From: Melampsora larici-populina 98AG31
Taxonomy: Eukaryota > Basidiomycota > Pucciniomycetes > Pucciniales > Melampsoraceae
Assembly: GCF_000204055.1 (NCBI RefSeq)
Contig: NW_006768781.1
Span: forward strand, 453,940-517,939
DNA length: 64,000 bases
Direction of reading: 5' to 3'
Part shown: positions 60,391 through 64,000 of the stretch, piece after piece
How the letters are laid out: each line of letters starts with the position of its first letter
Position numbering within the stretch: the stretch's first letter is position 1
The notes under the pieces: generated by a model
What the model was told of the DNA's origin: nothing
The model's input: only the letters and a program-made list of their open reading frames with translations
Database searches by the model: none
Program-made: the position numbers and the translations under genes

Positions 60391-60545
60391 CACTATACTA
60401 TACTATACCAGTATAGCACTATACTTGGTATAGTATAGCTTGGACTATACTTTTTTTTAAATTATAGTATAGTATAGTTGATACTATACTATACTATACT
60501 ATACTATTACTATACTAAGTATAGTATAGTATAGTTGGTACTGTG
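60391..60545. repeat. ACTAT/ATAGT pentanucleotide repeat block with inverted halves
   Basis: Runs of ACTAT alternate with runs of ATAGT, so the block can fold into hairpins. Interruptions include a T run near 60451. It sits about 160 bp from the 3' end of the hAT gene and may be an expanded end of that element. It does not resemble the TTAGGG telomere repeat. Confidence 0.75.
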
Positions 60546-60705
60546 CTTTCTGAAAAAAATATTATAGGGTATATATAGTATTGAGGCATTTTAATCCAGT
60601 ACTCAATCAATTACACTTCAATTCAAATGAATACAAAATTCAGTGAGATTCATGTTACAACATTAGATGAAACTTGGATTTTCATCAGCGCTATGTATGA
60701 GATTT

Positions 60706-63500
60706 TCAAAAAGCTGCATCAGCAGCAAGACACATGTTCAAGACTTCAAATGCATGCTCAAAATCACCTGCCAAATGTGGTGGATGAGCCATCCACATGT
60801 GGCTGCTCACACCTTGCTCCATAGTCCAAGGGTGCAAACCACCACAATTGCCACCACATACATCAGCAGCAGCAGAAAACATTTGTTCAACTGCACACAA
60901 TGAAGCACTGCTGGCTAAGTAATCCCAAGCTAAGGAAGCCGTGCCTAGAAAAAAATAATGTGAGTTATAAGGTAGCTGAATCATGATATAAAATTACTTA
61001 CCTTACACCATGCCAAAGCAAGATGTGGATTACTTCACATGTCCTTGGATGGTGCTGGGATTTGAATATAATCACTTAATTCATTCTTAGATAATGAGTC
61101 CGGACCTGACTGGTGAAGGTGAGAGAATATGTCTTCTTCATCACTTTCTGATGATGAATTTGATGAATTTGATATGGTACCAGGGTGAACAACTTCTAAT
61201 TTATGTTTTCTTTGAGTGTAATTGGTTGAAAGTAACTCAGTTGCATTCTAAAGTTTGGTCAAAATTGATCCAAAGGCAATTTCAAAGAAGGCAAGGTGCC
61301 AGCTAGGATGCAGAATGCAAGCCATTACTAGAGTTTCACATTTTAGTGCTTGTGATAAGAATTCATTGACTCAAGTGAGCATTGCACAGCGCATTGGATA
61401 AAAAAGGTCTTTGGTTGCTCCATCTTCTTCAAGTTTCTTCTTGAGTTTTTGTTGAAGAAGATAGTATTGAGATATATAGATCAATCCAGTTGGACCTTCA
61501 CCCTCCATCATTTTTGTAAGAGAAATGAAGGGCTGAGACCCAGTACAAACAGTATCAAGTTAGATTAATATTGTATTAAGTTGAAGTGTGCAATTTTACA
61601 AGTTACATACCTTGAGCTCATCAACAAGTGATTTGATCAATCACCAATCCTCGGTGCTGAACTCAATCCCATTCAATGTTCCCCGCTTGTGATCCTGAAA
61701 TAGGTCACAGAGGCGGGGTTGTTTGTTTGCTTCCATTTTTGTTTGTTTGAGACTCGATCTTCTTCAAGAACCTTGTCGATGACCTTTGTTTTGGAAATTC
61801 AGCATGATCTACAATTGTATCTCAGTTCAATGATAATACAGATATTTGAATATGTACATTCCAAGCTTCCCAAGCACGCTCCCAGGACATGCATCTGATA
61901 TTCATCCTTATACCATAACCTGCCATCAGGTTCCTCACACTTACACCCTGCTTTTTGCCGATAGCCTTGAAAAGTCGGCGCAGTGTACCAGAACCTGTCA
62001 TGCGGCGACAGACAAATTCAATCTATCAAGAACATACCAATTGAATCAGCTGTTTGGGATCATTAAAAGGAAACAAGATAGCTTTGATTGATCTGAGATT
62101 GTCAAAAACAAAACAACATACTTTTTTTGTGAGATTGCTAAGTCAAGTGTTTGGAATTGTATTGAAGGTACTTGTAATCAATGCGGGTGGTTGAATCGGC
62201 TCTGGCAATCAAGACCCATTGTGATCATCATTGTTATAATCCAAAACCTACATTAAGATCATCAAAATCGATCTCCTCCTCATTACAATCTTTGTTCAGC
62301 TCGTTTTCACAACCATCCTGATGTATCTCACTTTCAAATTCCTGATCAAGAGCGTTGACATCAGATTCATCTTCTTCCAGGATGGTAGCAAGAGTTTTGT
62401 GTACAGGGAAGGAGCCAAGATGCACTTTCTTTGTTGATTTTGATTCAGGAGGAGTGATTTTGATTGCTTTAAGCCCAGATTTAATGATGAGCGCGATTTG
62501 ATGACATATACATTGGATATGCATCGTTTTTGCCTTCCATTCAAAGTCTTTGCCAGAATCAAGCGCAATTTTAGACAACCTTGTTTCCATTTCCCTTGCC
62601 ATTGTAAAGTTGTTACCACCCAAATCCGTTGTCTGAGACAACATGTGTGATTTGCAAAAGATTGAAGTCAGCAAGTCATTCAAAACTTACATTATGAAGA
62701 AGATCAACTCATCTTAGGATAAAGTTTATGTTTTTTGAGAAGGTTTATCAATGGCTCTGCAAGCCACTTGCCGTTGTGATACCACACAATGGGTTTGAAT
62801 CCAAGATGTTGAGAGACATACTCCCAATTGTCATTGATGTAAGTTATAGAATAGCTTGAGAATCCAAATTGGCTCCCCTTACTTGTCCAGGCATCCTGTA
62901 TAATTGTAAACTTACTGGACACATTCTGGCATGATGTTTGGATGTAAGTAGAAATAAAGGAAATTAGTGATAGATTGATAACACAGGATGAAAGTTTGAT
63001 ACTTACAGCCAGAGAATCGAATAGGGCTTTCTTTAAAGATACATAAAGTCAGTGACCTTGAGTTGCAAACCAAGTCTGACCATGAACTTCATCTTCTGGA
63101 TTGGTGTATCAGAAGGCAGCTCGTAGCATGCAATTTTCGGCATGCGTCCAAGGTACTGATTTGGAGACCATCCATAACACCGAAATTTGATTGAATGTCT
63201 TGTTATCAAACTGGCCAACTTTCTGAGCCAAAGTCACACCAGGCTCATCATCATCAATACCCTCTTCTAGTTCTTGTAGTTCAAACACTGTTGGTGGAAG
63301 TCGAGCTCCAGCTTCAATTGCTTCGATTCTAGCTTTACAACCTGGTTTTCCAGACTTTGACCGCTGAGTTGAGCCATCCCAAAGAGCCAGTAAATTTGTG
63401 TCTGAATCTGAAGCACCTCAAACAAGAGTTGGTTCACTGTTTGGTTGCTTGCACCAGTTGCACTTAAATGAGTTACCAACACATTTGAGATCCTAGGTTT
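60706..63500 (-). pseudogene. Full-length but inactivated hAT transposase
   Basis: Reading the reverse strand from about 63500, the N-terminus has a BED-like cysteine cluster (KCVGNSFKCNWCK), then LPPTVFELQELEEG and QISVLWMVSKSVPWTHAE. Next come FTIIQDAWTSKGSQFGFSS, HLGFKPIVWYHNGKWLAEP, QTTDLGGNNFTMA and MHIQCICHQIALIIKSGL, all hAT signatures. After an acidic linker come RNLMAGYGIRMN, KMMEGEGPTGLIYISQYY and ALKCETLVMACILHP. The C-terminal dimerisation domain reads DYLASSASLCAVEQMFSA and TMEQGVSSHMW (about 60920-60810). The gene is interrupted by TGA at 63420-63418, 63111-63109, 63051-63049, 61643-61641, 61373-61371 and 61037-61035, and by apparent frame loss near 60955. It is dead. Terminal repeats were not found; the 5' end may lie near or beyond the window edge. 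Confidence 0.85.
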
Positions 63501-64000
63501 TGTCACAGCAATGATGATTTGGAGAACCATGATTGAAATTGATCAATTATACAGAAAAAGACTAAGAGATTGAAAAAAGTGGACCAACATCATTTCCACC
63601 ATGAATTGACTTTTCAAAGTAAAGGCTTATATTATCAAAGGGAGTTTTTGAGCTGCTGGAAGTGTGTTTAACTTTGGAATTCTTGTCATCTGAATCTTGA
63701 CAAAGATTGATATCTTCAGGCCAAAGGATAGATTCATGTATTGGTTGTGGCTATATTGGGAAGATTAAGCAAGGTATATCAATACATGTTCATTCAAATT
63801 CTAAGAGGATCAATGAATAAAGCTTCTTACACTACACAAAATGTAATCTTTACCAGGCGGTAAAGAAAACTACTGACATAGAAAAATCCTGAGGCAACAG
63901 GAAGAGAGCTAAAAATCTGAAAAAATGTACACCTTGTTCCTAGATGTTGGGGTGTCCTGATGAGTATTTTTTTGTATTTTACACACAGATATTGGTTAAT
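63501..64000. other. 5' side of the hAT relic, nothing recognised
   Basis: AT-rich sequence without domain or clear terminal repeat. It may still lie inside the hAT element. Confidence 0.3.

Noticed and set aside
60391..60545. Telomeric or centromeric repeat
   Set aside because: The unit is ACTAT, not the TTAGGG telomere repeat, and the block is short and beside a transposon.

Overview
The window looks like nuclear DNA of a basidiomycete fungus, most likely a rust (Pucciniales). The genes are split by many short GT-AG introns (about 50-110 bp). The conserved proteins read as fungal, and both ends are filled with decayed transposons (Mutator-like, hAT, copia, small foldback elements) of kinds common in rust genomes. 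No rRNA, tRNA or CRISPR was seen. The rust assignment is an inference from gene and repeat style, not from a marker gene.

Layout. 0.2-2.1 kb: an unrecognised, probably multicopy gene with an apparent frameshift. 2.6-4.9 kb: short repeats, a foldback MITE-like element and a copia reverse transcriptase/RNase H remnant. 5.4-9.2 kb: a serine-rich hypothetical gene and mostly unassigned sequence. 9.2-25 kb is a conserved housekeeping island: an HSL-type alpha/beta hydrolase (+), ARP2 (-), IML1/DEPDC5 (+), CRIPT (-) and a mitochondrial carrier (+). ARP2/IML1 and CRIPT/carrier are divergent pairs with short shared promoters. 25.3-26.2 kb: a repeat-bearing hypothetical gene. 26.4-32.3 kb: one complete 5,845-bp Mutator-like element with an 8-bp target duplication. 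Its five-exon gene joins a FAR1-like zinc region, a MULE transposase, a zinc knuckle and an OTU-type cysteine-protease domain, and carries two in-frame TGA codons. 34.4-40 kb: a coiled-coil hypothetical gene divergent from a WW/FF-domain transcription/splicing factor of the TCERG1 type. 40-47 kb: mostly unassigned, with weak or decayed coding traces. 47.4-49.8 kb: a FYVE zinc-finger protein. 50-64 kb: repeat-rich DNA with a Tc1-like MITE, a 2.7-kb giant foldback element, an LTR-like segment, a pentanucleotide repeat block and a full-length but dead hAT transposase.

How the genes relate. The housekeeping genes are not a pathway cluster. ARP2 belongs to actin nucleation, IML1 to GATOR1/SEACIT nutrient signalling on the vacuole, CRIPT to a cysteine-rich zinc protein family, and the carrier to mitochondrial nucleotide/cofactor exchange. 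The clearest candidates for something new are the MULE-OTU fusion, the giant foldback element, and the striking fact that every in-frame stop I located in the two transposase genes is TGA, often where arginine is plausible. That is what CpG deamination of CGA codons would give. Exon boundaries were read by eye from splice consensus and reading frame; they are internally frame-consistent for the housekeeping genes and the MULE, but unconfirmed by transcripts.
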